From NCBI RefSeq assembly GCF_918797505.1, contig NC_092801.1, forward strand, positions 17,049,731 through 17,113,730: a stretch of 64,000 nt of DNA, in the 5' to 3' direction. Below are positions 26,770 through 39,400 of the stretch, one piece after another. How positions within the stretch are numbered: position 1 is the stretch's first letter; each line of letters starts with the position of its first letter. Under the pieces are notes generated by a model. It worked only from the letters and a program-made list of their open reading frames with translations. It was not told where the DNA came from and did no database searches. Made by a program: the position numbers and the translations under genes. The DNA is from Bemisia tabaci. Taxonomy: Eukaryota; Arthropoda; Insecta; Hemiptera; Aleyrodidae.

Positions 26770-27982
26770 GAGGCGTGGCGTGCTTTGCGATGTATCGATT
26801 GATCTACCATTTAAACCTATGTAAAGATATCGATTATTTGGGTGTTCGGAGCGAAATCGATAAAACCAAGAAGCACGCAATCTTTAGTTTTAACCCATTT
26901 GTACATCGATCTTTTAGAGTCAAATACGTCTAATTTTGAGCGTTTGGTTGTGCGTACACCTCGCTGCAGCACAATAAAAGCACAACATGTAAAAGAAAAA
27001 ATTAAAGTGCTTTGGAAATCATTAAATTTGACACGGAACCACCAATATTTATAAAACACACATTATATTATTATTCTTCTTTGATAAATTGATACATATA
27101 TTTTTCCCATCAATTTAAATGAGAATAATCAATGCAGAGTGTGCAAACATTTCAAAATCATGCGTTAAAAAACCCTGACTTTGCGAGTATAAATATTACG
27201 ACTTAACAGAGCGGAGCGGCGCGGCGTGCTGCCAGCGCGAGAGGCTCACTGGCGCCTACAGACCTAAGTGGATACTTCACGCATTGCTTGAAGTATCCAC
27301 TTAGGTTTGTAGGCGCCAGTGAGCCTCTCGCGCTGACCGCCCGCCCGCCGTGCGACGGCGCCTGAGGCAACTATTTCACAACAGAGGTGTTGCACAGTAT
27401 TATACGAAATTGAACGTATCAAGAATGACAGGCATCCTTTAAAAGTACAGATATTTCCTCGCAAAATAAATCAAGATACTTATCGTACACAGGAAAAATC
27501 TAAGAGCCTTTAGCTGAGGCAAATATAGAGATTTATCCGGTCCAGGTATAACAAGGTGGGATTTTCTTGAAAGATAATTAAGTCCTGTTACACCAAAGAG
27601 GTGTAGAGAGTTTTAGTGAATTTTGTCTCATGGAATTGACGCACCCCCATTTTTACCAAAACTCTCAACTATATATTATTCTCCTTTGGACCAAACAGAC
27701 ATGCAAAACAAAAAAACAAGCAAACCCTCATTCTTCCAAGACATTATACATTTTCATCCAAAAACGTCGTGAGCGACTGTCGTTTGTATTTATATGTGGG
27801 ACAAATAACTTTGGGTCTCAACTGGCACGTGGACCAAAACTCCCGTGCCGAAAAAACGCGTGGACGTAAATTACTGGAAAAAACTGGTGCACGGACTAAA
27901 AATCGTTGACGAAATGTCCTATAACCTCTTTACCACAGCTCAAATGGGGAAATATCGATAATCGATCATTCACGGCTCGCCA
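26770..27982. mobile_element. Family A MITE copy 6, split by a family B insertion
   Basis: The left half of family A (26770-26865: gcgtggcgtgctttgcgatg, then ggtgttcggagcga) and the right half (27928-27982: taccacagctcaaatgggga, then cggctcgccactg) are separated by a family B element at 26866-27926. The join site corresponds to the aatcgat|tctttacc position of intact copies. Confidence 0.8.
26866..27926 (-). mobile_element. Family B element copy 2, one end truncated
   Basis: Inverse of the 46193-47444 copy. It starts in the aaccaagaagcacgcaatct block, carries the palindromic core near 27215-27335 (cagacctaagtggatac / gtatccacttaggtttg), the ctgtcgtttgtatttatatg block, and ends aaatgtcctataacc at 27926. 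The outer terminus on the low-coordinate side is missing. Confidence 0.82.
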
Positions 27983-29034
27983 CTGTGGAGGGCATTGCCC
28001 ATTAGAGGAGTTTTGTTTGTCTGCAACTATACGGATGAATAATATTAAAGTTGAGGACCTGCCTCCAGTTGAGGATCGAATTTTGAGTTCTTCCTCAAAA
28101 CGGCCTCGAAGTTTTCTCGACTCGAGGAAGCACCGTGCAGAAATCAAACGCTGATTATCCACCTGGTTTCCGAATGAGTATCCCTCGTGAATTATATTAA
28201 TTTCATTCCTCGTAGTAGATTTCGACGGATAATAGTCTGAAACCCATTGAACTTTTTGCTCTCATCCTGGCCATGGTGACGTCAGACTGATATCCTCTGA
28301 GATATTCTCATATGACTTTAAGGTGATTAAATTTGACTGTTTAAATTTTTTTTATTTTTAGTTCGCCCGAACTTTGGGGACTTGGAAACGCGATGATGAA
28401 CTAATTTTGAACTTACCAAGATAATGTTGGGGCAAAGTTAGGGAGAATCGGCTCGTTTCGCGGGAATCGTATGATTTTTGAACTGACGTAACGGATGGGA
28501 CCCTCCTTAACGTTAGTTTGAAGTCATTTCTGAGATTTTTACTTAAGATTGCTTACATTTTGATACATTTTCCCGTTTTATTTTTTTTCTACTGCAATTT
28601 GTTCCAGTGTTATGATTCATCGAAAATAAGTCAAATTTAGACTTTGATCTATCATCACTCGGACAAAAATTAAGATATTGACCTGCGGTTTGCGCCATAA
28701 TTGTTAGTTCTAATGTTATTTTCATGATCAATGAAGTATTACAAGATAAGGGTTACCATTTATTTTTTTAAAAAAAAGCAAGTTACCTCCCCCTCACCCG
28801 AGAGAGAGGCAGAAATTTTGACCTCCCCCCCCCCCAACGCAAATTATCCCTTTTGAGATAAAAACAGTCCCAAAATTTCGTTTCTCTATCTAGAGTGGTT
28901 CAGAAGTTAGAAGGGGGGGGGGGGCTCTCGGAACACCCTGTGCGTACATTTATGTGTCCGTAGAAACAACCGAAAAAGAATGTTGAGAAATGTTCAACTC
29001 CACGAGTTTGAATTATCGGGCCAAACACAATGCA

Positions 29035-29200
29035 GTCGGCATGGAATGCGTATCAGCGCCTACAAGACTACAGGGATACTTCAAGCATTACGCCAAACGC
29101 AATGCGGTCGGCGAAGACAGCGAAGACGGCGCCCGGCGGAGGACGGATATTAGCGCCTACTAGATTGTAGGAATACTTCACGCATTGCGCGTGAAGTAGG
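29035..29200. repeat. B-core-like repeat units
   Basis: Two units with cgcctacaagactacaggga, then tacttcaagcattacgcc, and a second with gattgtaggaatacttcacg, then cattgcgcgtgaag. Confidence 0.65.
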
Positions 29201-29315
29201 AGTTCTCTACGAACAATGAGGAGCGGAGGGGTAGACCTGCCGTCCCGTCTCCGCCGCGGCGCGGTTTAATATAAACGGCGAATGCCTCGAAAGTCAAAAC
29301 GCCTTCACTACAACT

Positions 29316-29850
29316 CTGCTGTGATAGCGAAGAGAGCTTGTAAGTGAAATAATGAAGTTTTGAGAAAACGGGATCAGAAGCTTCTGACCAGAAAACTTTA
29401 TTGAAAGAAGCCTCCGTTCTTCGACAAATTCCTACTAATCATCCGATAGATTCCTGGAAATTGTTTGGATGATTAAAAATCGACCGATATCATTTCAATT
29501 ACATAAAAAGGGCAGTATTCATTTTCATGTTAGGCTATAACGTTAGGCAAGACAGCCGTAAGTGCTATCTTCTGCATGCTCTCGTGGTTGCGTTTTGGAC
29601 ACACAACAAACGCAGTTTCAGGTTAGAAATTGGCAGAATAGGGCGGCACTTTACTTGATAGCCCTGTTTTCATTGGCTCTCTGAAGAAAAAATGTCACTA
29701 AAGGCTGTGTTGTCTGAAACTAGGTAATTTTGCGCGCACTTGCGGCTTTCTCATATGTCTCGTGTTCGTATACTTAGGATAAATTTTGCTTTTTCTTAAA
29801 TTTAGCTATTTCAGTGATTTCTTCTAAAAGAGTTTAGACGAATTTATCCC
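29316..29850. mobile_element. Family D element copy 2, right end lost
   Basis: Left terminus ctgctgtgatagcgaagaga. The interior gaagcttctgaccagaaa, gtaagtgctatcttctgcat and gggcggcactttac match the other copies. The right terminus is replaced by the tandem region that follows. Confidence 0.8.
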
Positions 29851-30200
29851 TTTGAGATAGAAATATCCCCAAATTCTCGTTTTTGATCTTGAACGGTTAG
29901 AACATTATAGGGAGGAGCGGGACTTTGGGAACTTTGGTACGTGTTACCTACCTTTGGTACGTGTGTTACCGACCTTTGGTACGTGTTACCGACCTTTGGT
30001 ACGTGTTACCGTACTTTTTTATGCATTTTGCTGTTTTAGCTATCTCAGTGTTTTCATTTAAACGAGTTTAGGTGAATTTTTCTTCTTCGAGATAGAAACA
30101 TCCCCAAGTTTCGTTTTTGATCTCGAGCGGGTCAAGAGTTAGGAGGGGCGGGGACCTGAACTCTGAAACTTTGGTGCGTGTTGCCGAACTTTTTTTCCAA
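29765..30200. repeat. Duplicated block with four-unit minisatellite, just upstream of the His-rich exon
   Basis: Two diverged direct copies carry tttagctat.tcagtg, gagatagaaa.atcccca and ttcgtttttgatct. Between them 29932-30012 repeats cctttggtacgtgttacc about four times at 21-bp spacing. It ends about 75 bp before the acceptor of the exon at 30275. Confidence 0.8.
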
Positions 30201-30274
30201 TGCTCAATGCCCCTCCCTTCCCCTCTCCATAATTTTTTTCGAACTGCACTTACAACTACGTTGCTTTGTTTCAG

Positions 30275-30474
30275 TGGTGAGTCAACCGAACATGGATCGG
30301 CGGCTGTCGAACTGGTACGCGATGAACTTGAGTCCGGACGTCCTGGCGACGGTGGCCAATCTTAACGAGCAGCATAGTAGACACAGCCGCCACGGGAGCA
30401 GCACCCGTCACCACCACCACCACCACTCCTCTCACTCACACCACCATCACAGCGGGCGCCACAGACACCACGCG
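30275..30474 (+). CDS. F-box gene, His-rich N-terminal exon
   Basis: The acceptor is tttgtttcag, the donor gcg|gtaagt. The ATG at 30292 gives 61 complete codons, MDRRLSNWYAMNLSPDVLAT to GRHRHHA, containing 19 His and several Arg and Ser. The frame is open upstream to the acceptor (VSQPN), so the exon may be internal, with the start elsewhere. It ends in phase 0, matching the F-box exon. Poly-C stretches follow the donor. That it belongs to the F-box gene rests on phase, strand and order, not on homology. Confidence 0.7.
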
Positions 30475-33400
30475 GTAAGTCCCCCCCCCCGTCCCCCGTG
30501 ACCCCCCCCCCCAAGCAGACCCCGCGCAAGTCGCAAATGGATACACTCTTGGCAGCTACGTCACCGACTGACTCAGTCGACTCTTCGATATTCGCTTCTA
30601 TGGTTCCACCCTGTACAAATATCCGTTCCGGCGCTCATACTCATAGGCGGTTCTACGGGGGTGCCAGTGGGTGCCGGGCACCCCCAAGCAAAAATTAAGT
30701 ACGGTTACCGGAACCGTGAAAGAGGCTTTTGGGCAAGTAAAAACGTCGAGAAAAAATCGTATTATAAAGCGCAAAAAATTGGCAATATTTTTATTTCATG
30801 AATTTTTGAAATTTGCAGGTGTCCAGTATTCTATGATTATGGGCAAGGGGTAATGAGAGGAAGGGGATCTCGTCGAAAGTTGACCTCTGGTAAATCATGA
30901 GGTTGATATGACTTGAAATATTAATATAGCCGTGTTTTACAAAGATTCTAAGTACTGTTTTTTTATGGTAAGGTTATAGTTTTGATGGAAAGTTTTGCTA
31001 AAAATTTTCTAATTGAGAATTTGAATTTAGATGTATTTAAATAGAATGGAAGGAGAGAAAAAGAGAAAGGAGGGTAGGAAAGGGATGAAACTTGAGCGAC
31101 CGTTCTCCTTCGGGGCCGGTCTACGACATTTTCTACCTCTGGGTACCCCCAAGCATGAAGGTCTAGAACCGCCTATGCTCATACTGAGCCTTGTCTCCAC
31201 CGGATGTTTTCATGAGATGTGCTGGATGTGTTGCTCAGTGCGTCTACTAAAACAGGCTGGTCAAGAATCAGTGCTTTTACAGTGCTTGTTCTATTCAGGA
31301 CATTCCCAGAAAATTCAGTACTTCCTCAACAAAAAAATTCAGAATTTTTTCAGTACCCCAATTTGACGAAATTTGAAAAATTTAAAAAAATTGAATTCCT
31401 CGCGCGAATGTCAAGGAAAAATATGCATAACTTCCTTTCAAAATAAACATTTTATGAGAAGAAATTTGGTAACTCTCGATTATTTATACGACGTTTTTCC
31501 TCGGCACGGCAGTACAGTCCGGCGCTTTAACCTTGAATCACCCTGTATAGTGTATAGACACATTCGACCACCTCGACGTGAATGCATTTAGGTTATATAT
31601 TTGTTTACATTTGAGCCACCGCGAAACTACAACGACAACAACACGCGCCGAATGTAAATAAACATAATTAATGCCAACTTGCAAGCTTTGTTGTTGCACT
31701 AGTTTACGTTACGTCTGCATGCGTTAACTGATAAGAATGATTCCTAACCTGCGTTGCGTTGCGTTGACTGCTGATGTTACACTCCAGCCATGTGGATTGT
31801 TCGTCAGCTTGATATGAAGAATTCAGAGGATGGATATCGAGCCGATCACATATCCGGTGACTCAGAAAACGACCACTTGAGGATACTTAGATTAAAATTT
31901 ATGATTTGAGTGGAAGAGGGTTTAAAGGAGAGCTAGAGCTGTGCATTCTCTCTCATTCTCGCGATGTTTTGGTTCACATGCTGGACCTGTCTGACGACGG
32001 GAGCCCCACCCAAGGTCGTCGCGCACAGTGGAGCCAGTCGAAGGAGGAGGTTGCACATGCTGTGGAAACTTTAAAAGCGGATATCTTTGTCAGTACGAAA
32101 CGCAGAAGCTAACAAGTGGTTTCAGTGGTTTTATCGTTAAATTGTCTTCAAACTACACTCCTTGAAATTTAAGTTGTGACGAGATGGAAACCAAAATTTG
32201 CAGTCATAGTAAATAAGTTCACATCCGACCTCTCCGAATGGGTCGTTCCACTGTGTGGCGTTGAATACGCGTTGCGAGCGCAGTATTCCTTCGTGAAGAG
32301 TGGAGGGGGACACTCTGTGATGCAATAACGCCGTGTGCAGGATTCCCCCACGCGTAGCGTAATTTTCTCGCTGAAATTGTGTCGGTTTAAAAATGTTTTA
32401 GAAGGGTACAGTACACCGATATGCAATTTTTGAATGGATTAGTCCAAACTTTAAAGAAAGTGCCCGATAAAAGCAGTATATTGTAAAGAGGCTGTCCCAT
32501 TTTCCATAGGCAATGGCCGCAGAAGATTTTACATTCATACTTTCAGGAATCATTACGGATCATCCGAGAGGCCTAAATCCGGTGACCTCTCTCGTCTAGC
32601 CCTCCAGAAGGGCGAGAGGGGAGGGGGTCAAAGGTCAGACGTACCGACCGCCTTAACTTTTGAACGAAACAACGAATCAAATTGATCGTGGGTTCAAATG
32701 AAAGCTCTTGACAAGAAATTTTATTTAATTTATAATAAAGTCTGTTTTTGATAGATTTTTATGTGAAAAAAAATCATCACCAAAAAAAAAAGTTGATTTA
32801 ACATTCTGGATGTAAATAAAGTGTGCGAGAACGTAAATATGCTGAATTACCCGCCACAGCACTTAATTTTACATCTTGACATTGCTAAAGTAACTGCTGT
32901 GGCAGGTATTTTAGCATTTTGTAAGTTCTCGCACACTTTTTTTACATCCAGAATGTTAAATTAACTTCACTTTTTTTTCGGTGGTTGTTTGATTTTTCAA
33001 GCCCAATAAATTCAGTTTGTCGGGATTTTCCATGATGAGGAACGCTGGAATCATTACAAAAACCAATTTAAATGAAAGCTCTTGATTCAAGCTTTTAAAC
33101 GAGCTACTGTTCAACTTGGGGAGACAAAATGTTCAAAAGTTATGACCGTTCAAAGTTGGCGTGGCGCGCTATCTTCGAAGCGCTCACGTGCCACCCCTCC
33201 CTTCATTTTCCCTCGTGCCCGCTTCAGCTGATGACGGGTACAGAAAGGTCCACAGCTCCTTCCACCTGAAGTATGACGAATCATCAATGCAAAATTACTT
33301 TTATTTAACGAAAAAAAAGGAACATTAAAAATAAATTAAATGCTAATTAAGGATAAGATGCTGGAATAAATTATAATTACGCCCCCCCTTCATGATTCAA

Positions 33401-36400
33401 TATTTAATAGCTAAATCAAGCTCTCTTTTACCGCATTAGCCACTCAAAAGATGTAAGTAGATAATATTCATAGGGCTGGCTCTTGTACGCAACTGGCCAA
33501 CCAGCACTTGAAACTTGGATTTACTACTGATTATCTTTACCTCGCCCCCCTTACCACTCCCTTATATTATCTACATCAATCCTTCTGGAATTCTTTGAAA
33601 ATTTTAAGGAAACTGCTTCGTACCATGCAGAAAATTCACTGAAATTTGCACAAAAATCTGCACAACCGGTTTTAATAAAATTAGGTTGCCAAATTAAATT
33701 TGGTTGTGCTGAGGAAGAACGCCGTATGAGCATTCAGCTCGTGCGGATTTTTGTGAAAATTTCAGCGAATTTTCTTCATAGTGCTATGCAAAGTCCTTAA
33801 CATTTTTAAAGAGAACCGCACAAACTTCCTCTTGCAAAAAATTAGATTGCCGAGTTAAATTTGACAATAGCTGATGTGGCTCGGTTCTTTTCTGCTAAAC
33901 GCTGACCAAATGGTAAAAAGATCGGTGATCGAGGAGCTTGCCATCATCACTGTGCGATGCTCCCTTTGAAGATATTTCTCATACAATTAATGTGTCAACA
34001 TGTTAGGCTCACGATTCGAGAAATGCACGGATGTCCTCTTGATGTGAAAGACCTGTGTTGACAGCAAGGCTTCCGCACTTGGATGCGACTATGCGAACTT
34101 AAGTAGGGCGTAAACGGGTCAAATCTCAGGTCAGTACTAAAGCTACTCGTGAATTATAGCTCGCTTTAATAGAAGAGTTTAAGCCAAATTAAAACACGTG
34201 GCAGTGAATATGCAACTGTTGGGAAACTTGTTTAAATTTATGCCCTACTATTAAAATAAAATACTTAAAAATGGTCATTGCTGAGCCGCGTAACTTATTT
34301 CCTTAAAAAATCTTTCTTAGAAATTTCGTAATGACTACATTTGCTCTGCAAGCTTTGAAAATAATGGTCAGAAAGATTTTTTTTTTATTTAAAAAAGTGT
34401 GTTACATTTGGACTGCATTTTGCAATTGACCTAGCGCCATAGGTGAGGAAGTTCCAGGCGGGCTTGGATTGACGAACGAATCGGACGTCGGCTTATTCGT
34501 CCTAACTCCCAATGTTTTTCCATGGCGCTTAGGTCCGTTTGCAGAGCGCGCCACGGATTTAATTCCTCAAAAGGTCTCAAATGGCACTTAGTCCGTTGAA
34601 AATGCAGTCCATTTAAAGAACTGAGAACTGTAAACTACAAACTATACACTTTTTTTACTGGATGAGATTTTTCTTTAAGTCAAAATTTTCCTAAATTCAA
34701 GTTACTTCCTTTTTTTTCAAAATCAAAGAAAAATTATTTTTAATTTCAACTGTGGTTTCAGTGAAGTTATAGTCGTCCTGCGAAAATACATTGCAGTTGA
34801 CGTCTTATATTCGTAATCCTCGATAGGGCATGCCATGGGTTCCTCCACCTTGGTTTAATCCAGGACGTAGGGGGCCGTTCAAGAATTGCGTAACGCACTT
34901 TTGATCCCCCCTCCCCTCTTTTAACGCACTCGTAACGCAACCCTACAACCCCCTTTCGAATTACGTAACGCTGGCCTGACTCCCCCCCCCCCCAATTCCC
35001 TGGTAAAAATTGGCAGTAGAATCTGTGTTCCAAAATACCATAGACCTAAGGCCAGTTGTAAGATTTCCAATAGCTTCTGTACCCGGCTGTACAATTTCTT
35101 ATAGGCCTATTATAGCCGATGGCGATTAAGCAACAGCCAGACGATAAAGTTTATGCTAAACGTTGCTAAATACGGATACTAGGACTTAGTTGGTTTTTGG
35201 ACTACCGCTCTCTTTTTGTGCCGTAGTATCTTGATTTATTTTGCGAGGAAAGCTCCGTACTTTTGAAGGATGCCTGTCATTCTTAATATGTTGGAGCGTC
35301 TTCAATTTCATATGATACTGTGCAATACCTCTGGTGTGAAATAGTTGCTTCAGACGCCGCGCGCCGTGGCAAGCTGCGGCGCGGCGCGGCGGGCGGGCAG
35401 AGAGCGCCGAACGCGCATTGGCGCCTACAAACCTAACAGGGATACTTCACGCATTGCGCAATGCGTGAAGTATCCCTGTTAGGTTTGTAGGCGCCAGTGC
35501 GTCGCCGCTCCGCTTTGTGTTAGGCTCTAATATTTAATCTCGCGGAGTCAGCGTTTTTCAACTTATGATTTTGAAATAATTGCACACTCTGTATGGATTA
35601 TTCTCATTTTAATTGATGAAAAAAAAAAAAAAACGTTTTGAAGGAAAATATAATGTGTGTTTTGTAAATACTACTGAGGTAGTTCGTATCAAACTTAATG
35701 ATTTCCAAAGCACACGAATTTCTACACGATTTCTCATAGCCTTTTATGGCCAATGGCGATAAAGTGTAAAGCCCGGCAATAGGAACTATAGCCCGACTGT
35801 ATACTTTTTTATAGCTTCGTATAGCCCGGCCGTATGATTTGCTCCGCATACTACAGCCAGCTATATGATTTTCAATAGCCTTCTTTAGTCGGCTATAAGA
35901 ACTCCTATGGTATTTTGAAACGCAGCTCCTATCGCCAATTTTTACCAGGGTTTTCAAAAAATCCAGAAAACGCTGAGAATACAGATTGAAAAAAATTCGG
36001 GTTTATTTTTTAGATACGAGTACTTTGCTGAATTACGAGGGGAAGAGATCAAAATAGGTGCAAATATACATGATTAGGTTTGTTTTATTCATAATTTTAC
36101 CGGATACGTGCACTTGGATAGTTTTGAATAAATTGACCATTGCAAAAATAATATTAAAATAAAGAAAGGAGAGGAACGTCCAAGAAGAAAACAATTTTTG
36201 GGTGAGATTCAGGGCCGGATTAAAGGGATGGCCACATGGGCCGGCGGCCCATGGCGGCAAAATGTAGGAGACGGCAACTTTTGCAATTTTTTTGAATGTA
36301 GGTATCAAAAAAAGAGAGAAAAAAATCGGATTCAGAAAATAAATTACAAACGAGAAAAGGCGAAAAAATCTATCATTTCCTGAGAGTAAAAGTACAGTAA

Positions 36401-39400
36401 TTTCTAATTTTTTCGTCTTTCGGTGATACAAGAGACAACACGTTTAATTAGTCGACTTTTAAGAGAGAAACCAAACACGCAATTTGACCTGGAACGGAGC
36501 GGCGCGGCGGTCGGCATAAAACGCATAGCGCCTACAAGACTGTATGAATACTTCACGCATTGCGTCAAACAGTGTGGTCAGTAGCGGTCGGCGTGAGACG
36601 CATAGCGCCTACAAGACTGCATGAATACTTCACGCATTGTGTCAATACAGTGCGGTCGGCGCGGCGGTGGAAGTTAAAATTTTTAACTACATTTATGTTT
36701 GTTCTTTCATAATTTTTTCGTTCGTTTTTTTTAAGTGGAAGACCTTGTCCAAACAGGGATGGGTTTACGGAACTGAACTCTTGTTATATTGATAGGGCTT
36801 TCACAAAAAATGTGCCCAACACGAGTAAACGCGTCTCATACACCCTTCCCCCACCGGCACGTTCACTTGATGGTTTTTATAGATCGTATTTGACAGATCA
36901 CTCAGGTGAGATTATATTGATTTCGATTGGTTCATTATGTAACCACAGCCTCAAAAGTCAATTTAGAAATCTGAGGTAACGGGTCTTATGTGATCGAATT
37001 TTTATTCTCTCGAGTACCAAATGGTAATGAAAAGTGAAATTGTCAGGAATTTTCTCATTTTCAGCTTTTCTATCTTACTACTATTTCTGGCCCATTGTAG
37101 AAACAACATGTACATGACATTGGTTTCCCTATGCAGATATGCTCTTTTCTGGGAGAACCGCAGAGACAGTGGTTCCTTATTGTATTGCAAAATGTAATCC
37201 AAGTCCATACCCAACACAATGGATGCGTTCATGAACCGACGTTCAACCTAGTTTTCACCAAAATCTGTAAACTGTGTCCCGCATGCCACAAAGAAGGAGA
37301 CAGACACAGAGTTGCCAATTTAACGACTAATTAAGCGTGTTTACCCTTTGATTGCTCGGGGAGGTTCAAATGGGACCCGAGTATTGGCATCGATGATCAG
37401 ACATCCGTCCGAAAAATGCACGGATATGGCACATCGCCGCATGGGTGGGCTTAAATTTAGACAGCACTGTATTAATCGTGGATTGACCAGACAGCTCGCC
37501 GTACAGTGCAACTAATGAGCTGAAAACTTGTAGATCCGCTTGGACAAAATGCCCGGAATTTCACTATGGACGCTGACTTGCGGCGCTGTTACAAAATGAA
37601 AATATGTTTGTTTTAAAAAGAGACGTTTTATCACGTAAGCTTGTTGAAAGTATTTAAGTTGGTGAGTGTATCATTTTCATTTATTTTTATCACAAGGAAA
37701 ACTTGTAAATTATTTAATTAAATACTAAAAAAACCAGCAACTTTGAGTAGAACAGTTCTATGATGACTTAAAGAAACAACACCATGGTGAATTGATGGTG
37801 GAAACCTGCATGAGACACAGTGAGTGCTGTGGTAGGTTTCCACTGTGGAAATTTTCCGTGATGAAATTTTCCATGGTGACATTTCCCATGGTGACATTTT
37901 CCGTGGTGCTTTCCGCGGGGAAATTTTCCATGGAAAAATTTTCCGTGCCCAATTTTACGTGGAGAAATTTTCCATGGAAAACACCGCGGAATTCCATGAA
38001 ATTTTTTTCGCAGGGTTAGTGTTCCTTTCTTTTAGCGCGATCTGAGAAAGAAAGGAAGGAAGAAAGAAAGTAACAACTCTGTTATTAGATCACAATGTTT
38101 GCTAAGAAAAAGGAAACAAATTTAAAGAAAGAGAGAACAATAAAGCTTTCTTTAAAACAACCGTGATTCTTGCTGTCGTTGCCTATGCAAAAGAACGTAA
38201 CTCCATCCTAAAGTTGCAAAATGGGCCTGTTGCATGCAAGAGATACAGCCGCGCGAATAGACTTTTTAGAGGTTAAATGACACGAAAATTACGATGGTCA
38301 CATTAAAAAAGTCTGAAATACACTCCTTACTGCGCGATTTGCGTTGTTAGGAACGCGCTTTTTCAAATTTCCCGCGTCTGGGGGCAGTTTTCTAATCACC
38401 GGAAACGAGCAAACGGCGGGCTCGGTGATTTCCGGAAGATGCCGAGTCGTTGTTGTTCTTGTTATTTTTTCCTTCAGTTTGTTTACAAACCCAACGTGAT
38501 CTCCTATAGTGGTCCATATACGCTTTGTGCGGTAACCAAATCGATCAACTTTTAAATATCCAACGCAATCCTTCTACATTTCATTTCACGATGTCACGAG
38601 CTCCGATTTTTAGGTTATGTTGTCAGTTTTAGTTGACTGGAAATAGCCGCGAGTTGCCGTTAATTGTTTCCGTTAGAAAACTGCCCCCAGACGCGGAAAA
38701 TTTGAAAAAAGCGCGTTCCTAACCACACAAATTGCGCAGTAAGGAGTGTATTTCAGACTTTTTTAATGTGACCATCGTAATTTTCGTGTCATTTAACCTC
38801 TAAAAAGTCTATTCGCACGGCTGTATCTCTTGCATGCAACAGGCCCATTGAGTCAAACAAGTTTATTATTCGCAAAAATTTGACTGAGAAAATTCTATCC
38901 GTAAGTCTACTGATTTTTTAATATAATCAGGGAAAAATAGTAAAATTTTCAGAATGGCATTTGGAACATTTTTCAGTATGAATTTCATTCACGAGTGGAA
39001 TATTGGGCACCACTGAAATGTATTAAAGTTATTTCATTCGTAGAACAACGGAATGACCCACTAAAGGTTTCGATCATTAAATGATTTTGTGGCAAAAAGT
39101 ACAAGAATTCTGTGATTTTGACTGGCTATCAATATTTTTGATCAGTTGAATTAAAATTCGATTTCTAAAACCAGAAAAGATTAGTCCCCTGAATCGAAAT
39201 TTTCAGTGGTCACGGATTAATTAGATTCGGTTATATTTTAATCAAAGGTTTCGCTTCGTGCGAAAGAAGAAACGCTAATTTTTATTGGTGGGATTTCCGT
39301 TTTGTCATCTTCGGTTGGAGGTTTTCTTTTTCTTTTTTTAAATTAAATATGAATAAAGGTAAATGAATGATTGGGCGTCGCAGAGCGCGAGGCGGCGCTA

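Noticed and set aside
30498..30698. ORF after the His-rich exon
   Set aside because: Starts within poly-C just past the donor and runs into the family U terminus.
31906..32112. ORF encoding 68 residues in the large intron
   Set aside because: No convincing acceptor or donor in frame and no domain; composition alone is not evidence.
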